NCBI RefSeq assembly: GCF_034351645.1 | Contig: NZ_CP133782.1 | Coordinates: 811,001-875,000 of the forward strand | DNA: 64,000 nt | DNA from: Pseudomonas sp. DC1.2 | GTDB lineage: Bacteria; Pseudomonadota; Gammaproteobacteria; Pseudomonadales; Pseudomonadaceae | Direction of reading: 5' to 3' | Shown: positions 9,473 through 23,347 of the stretch, piece by piece | Layout of the letters: the number at the start of each line of letters is the position of its first letter | How positions within the stretch are numbered: position 1 is the first letter of the stretch | The notes under the pieces: generated by a model | Databases searched by the model: none | What the model saw: only the letters and a program-made list of their open reading frames with translations | What the model was told of the DNA's origin: nothing | Translations under genes and position numbers: made by a program

Positions 9473-9907
9473 ATGACAACGCATATTCAACGCTCTGCCC
9501 TGCTGCCGTATCCGGCTCAAGCCCTGTACGACCTAGTCAACGACGTGGCGCGCTATCCGGAGTTTCTGCCGTGGTGTTCGGCCGCCGAAGTCCTCGAAAG
9601 TTCTGCTGAGCACATGCGCGCCAGCGTGGGCGTGGCGAAGGGGGGGCTGAGTCAGCATTTCGTAACGCGCAACACGTTGGTTCCAGGCCATTCGATCGAG
9701 ATGAATCTGGAGGAGGGGCCGTTTAATCAGTTGCACGGTGTCTGGGTGTTCAAGCCGTTGGGCGAGAAGGCCTGCAAGATCAGTCTGGACCTGTCGTTCG
9801 ACTACGCCGGGCCAATCGTGCGTGCGACGCTGGGACCTTTGTTCAATCAAGCGGCGAATACGCTGGTGGATGCGTTCTGCCAGCGCGCCAAGCAGATGCA
9901 GGGTTGA
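9473..9907 (+). CDS. ratA: RatA, START/polyketide-cyclase-like protein
   Basis: 144-residue protein of the SRPBCC fold, first gene of the conserved ratA-ratB pair. It starts MTTHIQRSALLPYPAQALYD and has the family segment VNDVARYPEFLPWC. In E. coli RatA was described as a toxin that binds 50S subunits and hinders 70S assembly; the eukaryotic relative COQ10 binds ubiquinone, so that alternative role remains open. It is 4 bp upstream of ratB, so the two are surely co-transcribed. The start at 9473 is preferred over an upstream in-frame codon at 9443 that would overlap the transporter. Confidence 0.88.
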   Translation: MTTHIQRSALLPYPAQALYDLVNDVARYPEFLPWCSAAEVLESSAEHMRASVGVAKGGLSQHFVTRNTLVPGHSIEMNLEEGPFNQLHGVWVFKPLGEKACKISLDLSFDYAGPIVRATLGPLFNQAANTLVDAFCQRAKQMQG

Positions 9908-9911
9908 GTCG

Positions 9912-10214
9912 GTGATTGAGGTTGAAGTGGTGTATGCCGCCGAAGATCGTCAGGTATTGCTGACAGTCGAAGTACCTTCAGGCTCTACGGTGCGTGATGC
10001 TTTGCTCAAGTCCGGTATAGATGTTGAGTTTTCCGGGCTGGATTTAGCGGGCTGTCCGGTCGGGATTTTTGGCAAGGTGGTCGCTGATCCCTCTACTCGC
10101 ACGGTTCAGGCGGGGGATCGTCTTGAGATTTACCGGCCCCTTCTGGTTGATCCTAAAGAGGTTCGTCGCTTGCGTGCTGCCAAGGCCGCCGAGGCCAAGG
10201 CCAAAAATCTATGA
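9912..10214 (+). CDS. rnfH: RatB/RnfH family ubiquitin-fold protein
   Basis: 100-residue beta-grasp protein of the RnfH/UPF0125 family. It starts with GTG at 9912 (MIEVEVVYAAEDRQVLL). The C-terminal part has the family pattern GDRLEIYRPLLVDPKEVRR and a Lys/Ala-rich tail. The name comes from its occurrence near rnf electron-transport genes in some bacteria; here it stands behind ratA, the commoner arrangement, and its molecular role is unknown. The gene is followed at once by a strong bidirectional terminator shared with bamE. Confidence 0.85.
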   Translation: MIEVEVVYAAEDRQVLLTVEVPSGSTVRDALLKSGIDVEFSGLDLAGCPVGIFGKVVADPSTRTVQAGDRLEIYRPLLVDPKEVRRLRAAKAAEAKAKNL

Positions 10215-10227
10215 TCCGTTAAACGTC

Positions 10228-10268
10228 AGGTAATAAAAAACCCGGACATTCCGGGTTTTTTATTACCT
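10228..10268. terminator. Bidirectional intrinsic terminator, ratB/bamE
   Basis: A perfect 18-bp inverted repeat (arms 10228-10245 and 10251-10268, loop ACATT) has the GC core ACCCGG/CCGGGT flanked by A- and T-runs on both sides. It can therefore stop transcription arriving from rnfH (+) and from bamE (-). The bamE stop codon is 7 bp beyond it. Confidence 0.92.
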
Positions 10269-10274
10269 CGCCTA

Positions 10275-10802
10275 TTATTGCGGCGAGGTGTCCAGCGGTG
10301 TCGGTGTCGGGACTGGCACGGTTTTTACACCGTCTACGTCCTTCTGGATCTGATCCAGCAACGAGCCTGGTTTCGCAGGTACTTCCGACTTTGGCTTCTC
10401 GGTGTTTTGCACAGGAGCGGCCACGTTAGCGCCAGTATCCTTGCCGAGAATAGCTTCGTCGCGGCTCACGCCAGGCATGAAATCACCCGACAGGCTGACG
10501 AGTTGATCGCTAGGGTTGAAGATAACGCTGACGCGTTCCTGTTGGCGTTCACCACCACCCGGTTGCAGGCTATACAGATAATCCCAGCGATCGGCATGGA
10601 ACGTGTCGGTCAGCAGAGGGTTGCCCATGATAAACCGTACTTGCCGACGGGTCATTCCCGGGCGTAACTGGTCTATCATGTCCTGCGTGACGACATTGCC
10701 CTGCTGGATGTCGATTTTGTAAACCCCGGGGAATGAACAACCGGCGAGTGCGAGCAGTCCCACGAAGGTGAAACTGGTTAGCAAGAGCTTGGTGTTTTGC
10801 AT
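10275..10802 (-). CDS. bamE: Outer-membrane assembly lipoprotein BamE (OmlA/SmpA)
   Basis: 175-residue lipoprotein subunit of the BAM complex, which folds beta-barrel proteins into the outer membrane. The N-terminus has a lipoprotein signal with lipobox [10 protein letters not shown]; Cys22 would be lipidated. The core contains [20 protein letters not shown] and [20 protein letters not shown], the SmpA/OmlA signature. The C-terminal part after residue 120 is a Pro/Lys/Val-rich extension ending in [10 protein letters not shown], longer than in E. coli BamE. It is divergent from fur across a 97-bp gap, as reported for omlA and fur in P. aeruginosa. Confidence 0.94.
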   Translation of the reverse strand: MQNTKLLLTSFTFVGLLALAGCSFPGVYKIDIQQGNVVTQDMIDQLRPGMTRRQVRFIMGNPLLTDTFHADRWDYLYSLQPGGGERQQERVSVIFNPSDQLVSLSGDFMPGVSRDEAILGKDTGANVAAPVQNTEKPKSEVPAKPGSLLDQIQKDVDGVKTVPVPTPTPLDTSPQ

Positions 10803-10899
10803 CGGTGGGCGACTTCCACTATCTTGGCTGGGACAACGTAAACGCCGATCATACCCGTATTAAGAGAAGCTGCGAAGCAGCATCGCGAGAAAGCTGACC

Positions 10900-11304
10900 A
10901 TGGTTGAAAATAGCGAACTACGCAAAGCCGGCCTCAAAGTGACCCTTCCACGGGTCAAGATTCTGCAAATGCTCGATTCCGCCGAGCAACGCCACATGAG
11001 TGCCGAGGATGTTTACAAGGCATTGATGGAGGCTGGTGAGGACGTCGGTCTGGCCACGGTTTACCGTGTACTGACTCAGTTCGAGGCAGCTGGCCTTGTG
11101 GTGCGACACAACTTCGACGGCGGCCATGCGGTCTTCGAACTGGACGACGGCAAGCATCACGACCATATGGTCAATGTCGAAACCAGCGAAGTGATCGAAT
11201 TCTTCGACGAAGAAATCGAGCGGCTACAGAAAGCAATCGTCGAGAAGTATGGCTTCGAGATGGTTGATCACAATCTTGTGCTGTATGTACGCAAGAAAAA
11301 GTAA
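10900..11304 (+). CDS. fur: Ferric uptake regulator Fur
   Basis: 134-residue iron-sensing repressor. The N-terminal winged helix has LKVTLPRVKILQML and DVGLATVYRVLTQFEAAGLV; the dimerisation and metal domain has HNFDGGHAVFELDDGKHHDH, containing the usual His/Glu ligands. It contains no cysteine at all: the position where P. aeruginosa Fur has its single Cys (as I recall, MVCVDTGEV) reads MVNVETSEV here. The structural CxxC zinc motif of E. coli Fur is absent, as is usual in pseudomonads. It is expected to control piuA and other iron genes such as those at the right end of this window. Confidence 0.96.
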   Translation: MVENSELRKAGLKVTLPRVKILQMLDSAEQRHMSAEDVYKALMEAGEDVGLATVYRVLTQFEAAGLVVRHNFDGGHAVFELDDGKHHDHMVNVETSEVIEFFDEEIERLQKAIVEKYGFEMVDHNLVLYVRKKK

Positions 11305-11338
11305 GCATGTCGCGCGAACGTTAGGTTCGTAAAACGAG

Positions 11339-11364
11339 CGAAGGCGACCCTAGGGTCGCCTTCG
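11339..11364. terminator. Palindromic terminator between fur and recN
   Basis: Perfect 26-bp palindrome with arms CGAAGGCGACCCT and AGGGTCGCCTTCG, located between the convergent ends of fur and recN. It forms a very stable stem but has no long U-run on either side, so termination efficiency is uncertain; it could act for both genes. Confidence 0.7.
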
Positions 11365-11379
11365 TGCTTTCTGCTGATC

Positions 11380-13053
11380 TTAAATTTTTGTAGTAACGAC
11401 CATTTTTTTTGCGTGAGCCAAGGACTCCCTGGTCAGGTCAATGCCGCCGAGCATCCGCGCGACCTCTTCAATACGATCGTTCTTGCTGAGTTTGGAGACA
11501 GCGGTGTGGGTGGCATCCTCGCCACGAACCTTATGCACGAATAGATGCTGATGGCCCTGTGCCGCCACTTGCGGCAAGTGCGTTACCGTCAGCACTTGCC
11601 CGCGCTCCCCGAGCCTTCGCAACAACTGGCCAACAATCTCGGCAGTCGGACCACCAATGCCTACGTCTACTTCGTCGAACACCAGCGTGGGTACGCGTGA
11701 GGTCTGCGCGGTAATCACCTGAATGGCCAGGCTTATGCGCGACAGCTCGCCGCCCGAAGCTACTTTTGAGAGTGCTTTCAGTGGTTGCCCTGGGTTGGCG
11801 CTCACTAACAACTCGACTTGTTCAAGACCGTTGGGCAGCAGCTCATCGCTGCTATTAGGGCGCAACTCGATAGTGAAGCGACCGCCCGGCATGCCCAGGC
11901 GCTGGATTTCCTGTTCCACGGCGCTGGCCAGGCCGTTCGAAGCTTGATGGCGCAGATCGCTGAGGTCTCGTGCCTTTTCCTGATAATGCCGTGCATAAGA
12001 CGCCAGCTCATCGCTCAGCCGCTCGATGGACTCGTCGTTGGCATTCAGGGTTTCAATTTCATCAAGCAACTTCTGTTGCATCTCGGCGACTTCGGTTGGC
12101 TGTATGCGGTGTTTGCGCGCCAATGTGTAGATCGCATCGAGTCGCTCCTCCAGGTATTGAAGGCGTGCCGGGTCGGCGTCGAAATTGTCGAGGAAGCGGT
12201 TTAGTTCGCCTACGGCCTCTTCCACCTGAATTTGCGCGCTAGTCAGCAGGCTGCTGGCCTCACCCAAGGCGCCGATTGAATTGTTCACACTCGACAGGCG
12301 GTTGAGGCTGGCCGTCAGCGCATTCAGCACGTTACCGGAGTCACTTTCGCTGCATTGCTCGACCACTTGTCGGCAGATGCCCAGCAGCGTTTCGGCGTTG
12401 GTCAGGTTTTTGTGTTCCTGTTCCAGCTGCTCCAGTTCGTTTTCGCCGAGACCGAGGTTTTCCAGTTCTTCGAGTTGGTAGCTCAGTAGCTGATGGCGAG
12501 CACGTTGTTCGTCGCCGGAGTTAGACAGGCGATCCCGCTCTTGGCGGGTTTGGCGCCAGCGTTGAGCCGCCAGTTGTACTTGGCGCGCAAGGTCGGTAGC
12601 GCCTGCATATTCGTCAAGCAGGCGGCGATGCGTATCGGTTTTTAGCAGCGATTGGTGCTCATGCTGGCTGTGGATGTCGATCAGCAACTCGCCCAAGGCC
12701 TTGAGGTCGCCGAGGGGGCAGGGCGTGCCGTTGATGTAACCGCGCGAGCGTCCTTCGGCGGTGATCACCCGCCGCAGGATGCACGGGCCATCGCTTTCCA
12801 GGTCGCGCTCGGCCAGCCAGGCGCTGGCTTCAGGGATGTCTATCAGGTCAAAAGTCGCCAGGATATCGGCCTTGTCTGCGCCGGGACGGACCACGCCGCT
12901 GTCAGCACGATCACCGAGTGTCAGGCCCAGGGCGTCGAGCATGATCGATTTGCCGGCCCCGGTTTCCCCGGTGATCACGCTCATCCCGCGATCAAGTTCG
13001 AGATCGAGATGTTCAACGATGGCGTAGTTGTGTACGGACAGATGCACCAGCAT
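11380..13053 (-). CDS. recN: DNA repair protein RecN
   Basis: 557-residue SMC-like ATPase used in double-strand break repair. Walker A is VITGETGAGKSIMLDALGLT near residues 26-46; the ABC signature KVASGGELSRISLAIQ and Walker B TLVFDEVDVGIGG are near residues 430-470. The middle part, about 160-370, is coiled coil with long Glu/Gln/Leu-rich helices. The start MLVHLSVHNYAIVEHLDLEL is the canonical N-terminus. A LexA-like box sits about 25 bp upstream, consistent with SOS induction known for recN. Confidence 0.96.
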   Translation of the reverse strand: MLVHLSVHNYAIVEHLDLELDRGMSVITGETGAGKSIMLDALGLTLGDRADSGVVRPGADKADILATFDLIDIPEASAWLAERDLESDGPCILRRVITAEGRSRGYINGTPCPLGDLKALGELLIDIHSQHEHQSLLKTDTHRRLLDEYAGATDLARQVQLAAQRWRQTRQERDRLSNSGDEQRARHQLLSYQLEELENLGLGENELEQLEQEHKNLTNAETLLGICRQVVEQCSESDSGNVLNALTASLNRLSSVNNSIGALGEASSLLTSAQIQVEEAVGELNRFLDNFDADPARLQYLEERLDAIYTLARKHRIQPTEVAEMQQKLLDEIETLNANDESIERLSDELASYARHYQEKARDLSDLRHQASNGLASAVEQEIQRLGMPGGRFTIELRPNSSDELLPNGLEQVELLVSANPGQPLKALSKVASGGELSRISLAIQVITAQTSRVPTLVFDEVDVGIGGPTAEIVGQLLRRLGERGQVLTVTHLPQVAAQGHQHLFVHKVRGEDATHTAVSKLSKNDRIEEVARMLGGIDLTRESLAHAKKMVVTTKI

Positions 13054-13074
13054 AAAGGCCGCTCCCAGGCTTTA

Positions 13075-13096
13075 GGTATGGTTATTTATACAGTGT
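13075..13096 (-). promoter_or_regulatory. Probable LexA box of recN
   Basis: Read on the minus strand the site is ACTGTATAAATAACCATACC. It fits the CTG-N10-CAG LexA pattern except that the second half-site is CAT instead of CAG. It is AT-rich in the middle, as SOS boxes are, and lies about 25-40 bp before the recN start codon, where it would overlap the promoter. Confidence 0.55.
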
Positions 13097-13210
13097 TTTG
13101 TTTCGGGCTGACAATGCCTGCCTTTAGCTCGATTTGCTTGAGTCGGCGAAATACTTAGTACATCGAGGAATGAGATGGTTGCTCTTTTTGTAGGGTTAAT
13201 AACGACAAAC

Positions 13211-13240
13211 CCCTTGAAGCTGAATTTTGCGGCCCCATAT
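13211..13240 (+). promoter_or_regulatory. Sigma-32 (RpoH) heat-shock promoter of grpE-dnaK
   Basis: CCCTTGAA (13211-13218), 14 nt spacer, CCCCATAT (13233-13240). Both elements match the RpoH consensus (CTTGAA, CCCCATnT) exactly with the preferred spacing. It stands 53 bp upstream of grpE and should drive heat-induced transcription of grpE and dnaK. Confidence 0.92.
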
Positions 13241-13293
13241 AGCTGGGCAGAAGCGTGAGTTGAGCTCGCGGACGATATTGAAAGGAGAAATCT

Positions 13294-13860
13294 ATGGCTG
13301 ACGAACAGACAGTGGATACGCAAAAGCTAGACGCCAATCAAGGCCCCGAGGCTTCGGGTGAAGACCTGGTGGCTCGTGTACAAGTGCTCGAAGAGCAACT
13401 GGCAGGCGCACAGGATCAGGCTTTGCGTGTGGCCGCCGATCTGCAGAACGTCCGCCGTCGCGCTGAGCAGGATGTTGAAAAAGCTCACAAATTTGCGCTG
13501 GAAAAATTCGCTGGCGACTTGCTGCCGATTGTCGACAGCCTAGAGCGTGGCTTGGAGTTATCCAACCCGGATGACGAAAGCATCCGTCCAATGCGCGAAG
13601 GCATCGAGCTGACCTTGAAGATGTTTCAAGACACGCTCAAGCGTTATCAGTTGGAAGCGATTGATCCGCATGGCGAACCGTTTAACGCCGTTCACCATCA
13701 AGCGATGGCCATGCAGGAGAGCGCCGACGTAGAGCCGAACAGCGTGCTCAAGGTGTTCCAGAAGGGCTATCAGCTCAATGGCCGTTTGCTGCGCCCAGCC
13801 ATGGTCGTGGTTAGCAAGGCACCTGCGCCAGTTTCGCCTTCGATTGATGAGCAGGCTTGA
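13294..13860 (+). CDS. grpE: Nucleotide exchange factor GrpE
   Basis: 188-residue co-chaperone that releases ADP from DnaK. An acidic disordered N-terminus (about 1-35) is followed by a long helix with [20 protein letters not shown] and [15 protein letters not shown], and a beta-domain with the signature ending [21 protein letters not shown]. The start codon is preceded by AAAGGAGAA. First gene of the heat-shock cluster behind the sigma-32 promoter; dnaK follows after 102 bp and dnaJ further on. Confidence 0.96.
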   Translation: MADEQTVDTQKLDANQGPEASGEDLVARVQVLEEQLAGAQDQALRVAADLQNVRRRAEQDVEKAHKFALEKFAGDLLPIVDSLERGLELSNPDDESIRPMREGIELTLKMFQDTLKRYQLEAIDPHGEPFNAVHHQAMAMQESADVEPNSVLKVFQKGYQLNGRLLRPAMVVVSKAPAPVSPSIDEQA

Positions 13861-13962
13861 AATTAGCCGCAAGACCCCCATTAAGAAGTCAAGCGTTTAA
13901 GTGCTACCGCAGTCAGCCACCACTGCTGCGGCATCCAAATCCAAAGTTTCGGGAGAGTTAAC

Positions 13963-15879
<1,917 letters not shown>

Positions 15880-16169
15880 GTTGTTGGTCGGCCGGTTGAC
15901 TGCCTTCAGGCGGTGACTGGTAGGATGTCGCCGCGCGGGAGCTTGCTCCCGCGTTGGCGTGTCTGGAGTTAGCGAATTTTTACAGCATGCGACAAGGCTC
16001 GAAGGTATGGCCGAAAATGCTCCTGCTTTTCGGGCTGCAAGTACCGCATTGAATCAAAGACCAGGATCGTTGAATTGACGTGAGTTGGGTCCGGGCCTGT
16101 ATTGGGGCTCAACGAGTTTGGCAAGGCTCAGGAGGGGTTTGCCGAACGTCCTTAAGAGTGCAAAGACTT
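15880..16169 (+). repeat. dnaK-dnaJ intergenic region with REP palindrome
   Basis: 290 bp without a gene. At 15934-15953 there is a perfect REP-type palindrome, CGCGGGAGC-TT-GCTCCCGCG, close to the 3' end of dnaK. The rest shows neither a clear terminator nor a sigma-32 match. Open frames continue upstream of dnaJ to 16080 but without family similarity. Confidence 0.55.
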
Positions 16170-17294
16170 ATGGCAAAGCGTGATTATTACGAAGTATTGG
16201 GTGTTGAGCGTGGCTCAAGCGAAGCGGACCTGAAAAAGGCCTACCGTCGCCTGGCGATGAAACACCACCCAGACCGTAATCCCGATGACAAAGCATCGGA
16301 AGAGATGTTCAAAGAGGCCAATGAGGCCTATGAAGTGCTGTCTGATTCCAGTAAGCGTGCAGCTTACGACCAGTACGGTCATGCGGGTGTTGACCCGAGC
16401 ATGGGGGGTGGAGGCGCCGGTTTTGGCGGCCAGAACTTCTCTGACATTTTTGGCGATGTCTTCAGTGATTTCTTTGGTGGCGGTCGTGGCGGTTCCCGTG
16501 GCGGCGCCCAGCGCGGCAGCGACTTGCGTTACACCCTGGAACTGAATCTGGAAGAAGCGGTGCGTGGCACGACCGTGAATATTCGTGTGCCGACATTGGT
16601 CAACTGCAAACCGTGTGATGGTTCGGGCGCCAAGAAAGGCTCTGCGCCGACCACCTGCCCTACGTGCGGTGGTATTGGTCAGGTCCGCATGCAGCAGGGG
16701 TTCTTCTCGGTACAGCAGACCTGTCCGCGCTGCCATGGTCAGGGCAAGATCATTTCTGATCCGTGCGACTCCTGCCGCGGCGAAGGTCGTGTTGAAGAGT
16801 ACAAAACTCTTTCCGTTAAAGTGCCTGCGGGCGTCGATACCGGTGACCGTATTCGTTTGTCGGGTGAGGGCGAGGCGGGGGCTCAAGGTGGTCCAACTGG
16901 CGACCTTTACGTCGTGATCAATGTGCGTGAGCACGCGATCTTTCAGCGCGATGGAAAGCACCTGTTCTGCGAGGTGCCGATTAGCTTTGTCGATGCTGCG
17001 CTGGGCGGTGAGTTGGAGATCCCTACTCTCGATGGTCGGGTCAAACTGAAAATTCCGGAAGGGACTCAGACCGGCAAGCAGTTCCGTGTTCGCGGTAAGG
17101 GTGTCGCGCCCGTGCGTGGCGGCGGTGCTGGTGATTTGATGTGCAGTGTGGTGGTCGAAACCCCGGTTAATTTGGGGCGTCGTCAGCGCGAGTTGCTGGA
17201 GGAGTTTCGCAGTTCTTTGGCGGACGATAACAGTCACTCCCCGAAAACCACCGGTTGGTTCGAAGGCGTTAAACGTTTCTTCGGCGATCTGTAA
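16170..17294 (+). CDS. dnaJ: Chaperone DnaJ (Hsp40)
   Basis: 374-residue type I J-protein, co-chaperone of DnaK. J-domain at residues 1-70 with the catalytic HPD at 33-35; Gly/Phe-rich linker ([20 protein letters not shown]) from about 75 to 115; four CxxCxGxG zinc repeats ([32 protein letters not shown]) near residues 145-215; C-terminal substrate domains. ATG 16170 gives the canonical [12 protein letters not shown]; in-frame codons upstream to 16080 are not family-like. The ribosome-binding site is weak. It is placed after dnaK and before dapB, as elsewhere in Pseudomonas. Confidence 0.97.
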   Translation: MAKRDYYEVLGVERGSSEADLKKAYRRLAMKHHPDRNPDDKASEEMFKEANEAYEVLSDSSKRAAYDQYGHAGVDPSMGGGGAGFGGQNFSDIFGDVFSDFFGGGRGGSRGGAQRGSDLRYTLELNLEEAVRGTTVNIRVPTLVNCKPCDGSGAKKGSAPTTCPTCGGIGQVRMQQGFFSVQQTCPRCHGQGKIISDPCDSCRGEGRVEEYKTLSVKVPAGVDTGDRIRLSGEGEAGAQGGPTGDLYVVINVREHAIFQRDGKHLFCEVPISFVDAALGGELEIPTLDGRVKLKIPEGTQTGKQFRVRGKGVAPVRGGGAGDLMCSVVVETPVNLGRRQRELLEEFRSSLADDNSHSPKTTGWFEGVKRFFGDL

Positions 17295-18110
<816 letters not shown>

Positions 18111-18241
18111 GATGCCCAGAAATCGAGTTCAAACATTGTGTTTGAGCTCGGTTTTACAGCGCCAAGCGACGTCCTGTCGCATTCCCCGGCCTTTTAGGCT
18201 CATTGGCGGTAGACCAAAAAAGCCTTTTTCTGTAAGCTACA

Positions 18242-18323
18242 GCTTTAGTGTGTCCACTAAAAGCGCGCAGAATAATTCAGTGAAGAAGCGGGGTGACGTG
18301 TCCATACGTCACTCCGCTTTTTT
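18242..18323 (+). promoter_or_regulatory. Two-hairpin region upstream of carA, ending in an intrinsic terminator
   Basis: The 258-bp dapB-carA gap holds two hairpins. The first pairs GCTTTAGTG (18242-18250) with CACTAAAAGC (18255-18264), one bulged base. The second has 14-bp arms (18286-18299 and 18306-18319, one G-U pair, loop GTCCAT) followed by T-run 18318-18323. The second is a strong terminator 45 bp before the carA start. It may just end dapB transcription or act as an attenuator in a carA leader. No convincing leader peptide was seen. Confidence 0.6.
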
Positions 18324-18368
18324 ACAACCTGCGATCGCCCTTTCAGGCTTTATTTACGGGAGGTCTTC

Positions 18369-19505
18369 TTGACTAAGCCAGCCATACTCGCCCTTGCTGA
18401 TGGCAGCATTTTTCGCGGCGAAGCCATTGGAGCCGACGGTCAAACCGTTGGTGAGGTGGTGTTTAACACCGCCATGACCGGCTATCAGGAAATCCTTACC
18501 GATCCTTCCTACGCCCAACAGATCGTTACCCTGACTTACCCGCATATCGGCAACACCGGCACCACACCTGAAGACGCTGAGTCGGATCGTGTCTGGTCCG
18601 CGGGTCTGGTCATCCGTGACCTGCCGCTGGTTGCGAGTAACTGGCGTAACAAGATGTCCCTGTCTGATTACCTGAAAGCCAACAATGTGGTGGCAATCGC
18701 TGGTATCGACACTCGCCGTCTGACACGCATTCTTCGTGAGAAAGGCGCGCAGAACGGCTGCATCATGGCCGGCGACAACATTTCTGAAGCGGCCGCTATC
18801 GCTGCTGCGCAGGGCTTTCCTGGCCTAAAAGGCATGGACCTGGCGAAAGTCGTCAGCACCCAAGAGAAATACGAGTGGCGCTCGACTGTCTGGGATCTGA
18901 AAACCGACAGCCACGCGACCATCGATGCTTGCGAGCTGCCTTATCACGTGGTGGCCTTCGACTACGGCGTCAAGCTGAACATTCTGCGCATGTTGGTCGA
19001 GCGCGGTTGCCGCGTGACCGTAGTGCCGGCACAAACGCCTGCTGCTGATGTTCTGGCCATGAAGCCGGACGGCGTATTCCTGTCTAACGGTCCTGGCGAT
19101 CCAGAGCCTTGCGACTACGCAATCCAGGCGATCAAGGACGTATTGGAAACCGAGATTCCGGTGTTCGGCATCTGCCTCGGTCACCAACTGCTGGCGCTGG
19201 CCTCTGGTGCCAAGACCCTGAAAATGGGGCACGGTCACCATGGTGCCAACCATCCGGTCCAAGATCTGGACAGCGGCGTTGTGATGATCACCAGCCAGAA
19301 CCACGGTTTTGCGGTAGATGAAGCGACCCTGCCGGCCAGCGTCCGGGCAACCCACAAATCGCTGTTCGACGGCACCCTGCAAGGGATTGAGCGTACCGAC
19401 AAGAGCGCTTTCAGCTTCCAGGGGCACCCTGAAGCCAGCCCTGGCCCGAACGACGTAGCGCCATTGTTTGATCGCTTCATCAACGAGATGGCCAAGCGAC
19501 GCTAA
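18369..19505 (+). CDS. carA: Carbamoyl-phosphate synthase small subunit CarA
   Basis: 378-residue glutamine amidotransferase subunit that supplies ammonia to CarB for carbamoyl phosphate, the precursor of arginine and pyrimidines. The start codon is TTG at 18369 with GGGAGG at 18358-18363; the protein begins [19 protein letters not shown]. The C-terminal class I amidotransferase domain has the nucleophile in [13 protein letters not shown] (Cys269) and the His/Glu pair in [12 protein letters not shown] near residue 355. The rare start codon may limit its translation. Confidence 0.97.
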   Translation: MTKPAILALADGSIFRGEAIGADGQTVGEVVFNTAMTGYQEILTDPSYAQQIVTLTYPHIGNTGTTPEDAESDRVWSAGLVIRDLPLVASNWRNKMSLSDYLKANNVVAIAGIDTRRLTRILREKGAQNGCIMAGDNISEAAAIAAAQGFPGLKGMDLAKVVSTQEKYEWRSTVWDLKTDSHATIDACELPYHVVAFDYGVKLNILRMLVERGCRVTVVPAQTPAADVLAMKPDGVFLSNGPGDPEPCDYAIQAIKDVLETEIPVFGICLGHQLLALASGAKTLKMGHGHHGANHPVQDLDSGVVMITSQNHGFAVDEATLPASVRATHKSLFDGTLQGIERTDKSAFSFQGHPEASPGPNDVAPLFDRFINEMAKRR

Positions 19506-19525
19506 TCGCTCGCCTTGATGCAGCA

Positions 19526-19568
19526 AAGCTTGAGGGTGGTCCCGAAACCGGCGGTCCCCTCAAGGCTT
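19526..19568 (+). other. Hairpin between carA and carB
   Basis: Arms AAGCTTGAGGG (19526-19536) and CCCTCAAGGCTT (19557-19568) pair with one bulged base. It occupies most of the 119-bp carA-carB gap and has no U-run, so partial termination or mRNA processing is possible. In P. aeruginosa, as I recall, an extra gene lies at this position; there is none here. Confidence 0.4.
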
Positions 19569-19624
19569 CACAGATTGAACAAAGACGGCTTGCCGACTGA
19601 CCTGCGGATTTGAGTGACAAACCC

Positions 19625-22842
<3,218 letters not shown>

Positions 22843-22846
<4 letters not shown>

Positions 22847-23319
22847 TCAAATACCCAATGACCGTCCAGGGCGCGAAAGCTCTGGAAGAAGAACACGCTC
22901 ACCTGACCAAGGTCGTCCGTCCGAAGCTTAGCCAGGACATCGGTACGGCCCGCGAACTGGGTGATCTGAAGGAAAACGCCGAATACCACGCCGCTCGCGA
23001 GCAGCAGGGTATGGTGGAGGCGCGGATCCGTGACATCGAAGGCCGCATGCAGAACGCGGTGATCATTGATGTCACGACCATCCCTCATACCGGTAAAGTG
23101 ATTTTCGGGACCACGGTTGAAATTGCCAACGTCGAAACAGACGACAGGGTTACTTACCATATCGTTGGTGAGGATGAGGCAGATTTCAAACTCGGTAAAA
23201 TCTCCGTGGGTTCGCCGCTCGCCCGTGCCTTGATTGCCAAGGAAGAGGGGGATGTGGTGTCCGTAAAAACGCCCGGTGGCGTTATCGAGTACGAGATTGT
23301 CGAAGTCCGACACATCTGA
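22843..23319 (+). CDS. greA: Transcription elongation factor GreA
   Basis: 158-residue factor that rescues backtracked RNA polymerase by stimulating transcript cleavage. The N-terminal coiled coil contains [20 protein letters not shown] and the acidic tip with [11 protein letters not shown] near residues 40-52; the C-terminal FKBP-like domain ends [14 protein letters not shown]. The ATGA overlap with carB means coupled translation, as in the carA-carB-greA operon reported for P. aeruginosa. Confidence 0.96.
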
Positions 23320-23325
23320 AGTTGC

Positions 23326-23346
23326 GCGCCCGCTACGTGCGGGCGC
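23326..23346 (+). other. GC-rich hairpin directly before the gene at 23348
   Basis: GCGCCCGC-TACGT-GCGGGCGC, perfect 8-bp stem. It covers the whole space between the greA stop and the ATG at 23348, where a ribosome-binding site would be expected; none is visible. It may be a greA 3' hairpin, or it may hold down translation of the next gene. Confidence 0.45.
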
Positions 23347-23347
23347 C

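Noticed and set aside
18112..18372. 86-codon frame between dapB and carA
   Set aside because: It runs through both hairpins and ends at the carA start; it lacks a ribosome-binding site and any likeness to a leader peptide with Arg or pyrimidine-linked codons.
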